DNA of 21,107 nt from Pleurobrachia bachei (Eukaryota; Ctenophora; Tentaculata; Cydippida; Pleurobrachiidae): contig AVPN01000579.1 of NCBI GenBank assembly GCA_000695325.1, positions 7,267 through 28,373 on the forward strand. Reading direction: 5' to 3'. Each line of letters opens with the position of its first letter. Positions within the stretch are counted from its first letter, which is position 1. The translations under genes and the position numbers were made by a program. The notes beneath the pieces were generated by a model, which was not told the origin of the DNA, ran no database searches, and saw nothing but the letters and a program-made list of their open reading frames with translations. Shown here piece by piece: positions 18,981-21,107 of this stretch.

Positions 18981-20993
18981 TCATTTCCGACAGAAGGGAG
19001 TCACCGCGTGTTCCGTACCTGGGTTATTGGAGGGCCGACCTCCCCCGCCGCCGGAACCAGGAGCTGCAGCCCCTCCCTGAGCTCCACCTTTATTGTCACC
19101 ACTCTCATTGGCAACCATTTGGGAGATATTCATCCGCTGGGAGAGAGGAGGTGTTAGTTGGTGGGTATAAACAATGAAATTCGTCTATGTTCATCTAAAC
19201 ATCAACTTATTTTGCCTTGCTTGACCCTCCGTAAAATAAAAACATAACATTTCTCACCGGTCTCTTGGTAGAGCCAGCGGGGGTGTGTCTATAGTTTTTA
19301 TTATCCTTCCTTCCCCCAGCATCCTCATCTTCGGAATCACTAAACTCTTCATCACAAGCTATCCGGTTATCTCTGTCTCTGACTGAGGGGGGAGGGGATG
19401 GGGTTAGAATTGTTATGTTCTAACACGCTATCCTGTTATCTCTGTCTCTGACTGAGGGTAGGGGATGGGTTTAGAATAGTTCTAACCCTCCCTTTACATT
19501 TGTAAAGCGAAGGTGTGTTTAGGGGGGCGGGGCGCAAGAAACACAGTCTAGATAGACAAGGTTAGAAGTGACGAGTATCATCAGTAAAGAGCGGGAGAAT
19601 AACAAGGATAGTTAAGGGGGTGTTGTAAAATATTGGAAACACTATCGAGCACTTTCACAGACAAAGAAACCACCCAGCTCACTAGAAATGCGGGTATCCT
19701 TGTTTATTAAACCCCATCTTACTAGAAATGCGGGTATCCTTGTCCCTTTTATCCTCATCTTCCTCAACCTCAGGGATCGCATCATTTGGAATATCCTGCA
19801 TCTGTACACTGGGCGGTCCACCTACATACTTCAAATTCTCAAATACTTTAGCCCTGATAAAGCAGTTGTTGTTACAGACCAACTTGAAACCTAATAAATT
19901 ACAGTCTGATAAGTCATAAAGTATCACCAAATTTGAGACCTGATGTTTTAGAAAATGGGCCATTTTTCTCACTCCTAGCTGACTCACTCTCAACCCATTT
20001 CGCTCCCCCTACTCCCTCCCAACCCATTTCCTAATCTGCTCTCTCGCTCCTACTCTCCTACTCACTTCCATTTCGCTACTCACTTCATCTTGTCCATGTA
20101 TTCCGGTGTGTTCTGGTTTGTCATGTTTCCAGGTTGGATATTCAGCTTGAAGTCAGGTCCAAAGTACTCAAAGTAATCGTTGTATGGCAGATCTGGAGGA
20201 AAGTGTCAGTAGCTAATCATAACGGCCGGAGATTGTATGTTTCAAAGTCTTTTGGAATTTCAAAATAGGTCCATTTATGACAACACCGATTTTGCTAAAG
20301 GACTTGTCCTAATCGTCACCATAGGAATATTCCCGGTAACTCTGCCCGTACTAACCATTGCTGATATCAATGCCAAGAGCATAAGCAGTCTCTAGTGTCC
20401 AGCATCGTGCCACATTCCTAATGGTGTAACCTCCTCCCCCGAGGAGCAACAGGGGCAGGTTGAACCTCTTCATATACTCAACACATTTAGCGTGACCTGT
20501 TTAGGGAGTTTTATATTTAGACTTCGAGAGATTTACAGAGAGAGAGGGGGAGAGGGGAAGAAGATAGCCGGGCTATCATAACTCTGACGTCATGCCAGTC
20601 TAGACAAGGGAATCAAGATTAAAATGCAGTTGTAGCGCCCTTCAGATGATCTGACAGGCAAAACAGTTGTATCAAATCTTTTAATTACTAATTAATAAGA
20701 ATAATCGCTAATTAAAAGCATGTAATTTATTATTTAATGAAATACACCCTACTAATTACCCCCAAATTACCCCCCTAGTCGCTAATTTAACACCATTCTA
20801 ATTAATTAATTAATTAATTGATTACCTTTCAGCGTAAGATTAAAACATCCTAGTCGATCCCCTGCCAGACTGTCAGCTCCGCACTGAAGTACAATCGCCT
20901 CGGGACGGTAAGCCTCCATGACCTTGCCCATTACAGGTTGGAATATACTCTGATAGCTCTCATCGTCCATTCCATCACGTAGCGGGAAATTTA
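18981..20993 (-). CDS. HDAC1: Class I histone deacetylase (HDAC1/2 type), C-terminal half
   Basis: HDAC1/2 remove acetyl groups from histone tails within the NuRD, Sin3 and CoREST complexes. Exons: 20826-20993, 20356-20496, 20084-20192, 19723-19853, 19258-19382, 18981-19136; phases match throughout. Seen: [38 protein letters not shown] (with the third zinc-ligand Asp and the inositol-phosphate-contacting Arg of the family), [18 protein letters not shown] (catalytic Tyr), [41 protein letters not shown], then the HDAC1/2-specific acidic tail [18 protein letters not shown]. The protein ends with a Gly/Ala-rich stretch ([17 protein letters not shown]) and stops at 18981-18983, lacking the Lys/Glu-rich tail typical of vertebrate HDAC1. 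The first half, including the first two zinc ligands, lies off the right edge. The tail motif supports HDAC1/2 over HDAC3; invertebrates often have one such gene. Confidence 0.93.
19358..19477. repeat. Short tandem duplication of the HDAC tail-exon acceptor
   Basis: A unit of about 51-53 bp at 19358-19410 (the first bases of the exon at 19258-19382, its acceptor and intron) recurs at 19427-19477. The upstream copy keeps a usable acceptor and the codons RDRDNRIAC, then runs into a stop. Confidence 0.8.
20497..20825. other. HDAC intron, AT-rich
   Basis: A 329-bp intron ending in an AATT/ATTA-rich tract (about 20680-20822, with taattaattaattaatt near 20799-20820). Otherwise nothing recognised. 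Confidence 0.5.
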
Positions 20994-21065
20994 CTGCAGG
21001 GGAAGATTGGGTCATTAGATGTGGTGGGCCAAGTTTGGGTACTCGCGGGGTTCTCCATTTTCTAA

Positions 21066-21107
21066 AAAGCGCAAGGATTACGCAAGGATTACGCAAGGAT
21101 TACGCAA
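21066..21107. repeat. Tandem 11-bp repeat (GCAAGGATTAC) at the window edge
   Basis: Three full units and a partial unit of gcaaggattac in an HDAC intron, running off the right edge. Confidence 0.9.

Overview
The window is nuclear DNA from an animal. It holds intron-rich, tightly spaced genes for conserved animal proteins, with introns mostly of about 80-400 bp, GT-AG splice sites and moderate GC. The small introns and several near-identical segment pairs would suit a highly heterozygous marine invertebrate, perhaps an early-branching one such as a sponge. The sequence alone does not fix the species.

Layout, left to right: (1) 530-10833, minus strand: SMC3, the cohesin ATPase subunit, from the start codon through 19 exons to about residue 1035. 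The C-terminal ATPase half-domain lies off the left edge. (2) 5134-8553, inside SMC3 intron 7: a 3.4 kb second copy of the gene's own middle (exons 3-11 plus part of exon 12), in the same orientation and bounded by a perfect 31-bp inverted repeat. (3) 11023-12333, minus: a single-exon SMYD-type SET/MYND lysine methyltransferase. (4) 12882-18128, minus: a six-exon BTB/KCTD-type gene of 278 residues whose 3.7-kb first intron contains, on the opposite strand, (5) an Ig plus EF-hand gene (15173-18061, plus) with tandemly duplicated alternative exons. (6) 18981-20993, minus: the C-terminal half of a class I histone deacetylase (HDAC1/2 type), continuing off the right edge.

The most striking observation is at 6487-6537, within the duplicated copy of SMC3 exon 8. 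These 51 bases are the exact base-by-base complement of the matching bases in the other copy (4723-4773), but in the same left-to-right order. Flanking sequence on both sides aligns normally. A physical inversion would give the reverse complement, so no ordinary rearrangement explains this. It is either an edit or data-handling artefact, or a case of the contested 'systematic nucleotide exchange' (A<->T plus C<->G).

SMC3 and HDAC both act on chromatin and SMYD-family enzymes often do, but the genes share no operon-like arrangement. The window is best read as a compact cluster of independent genes with recent local duplications at two loci.
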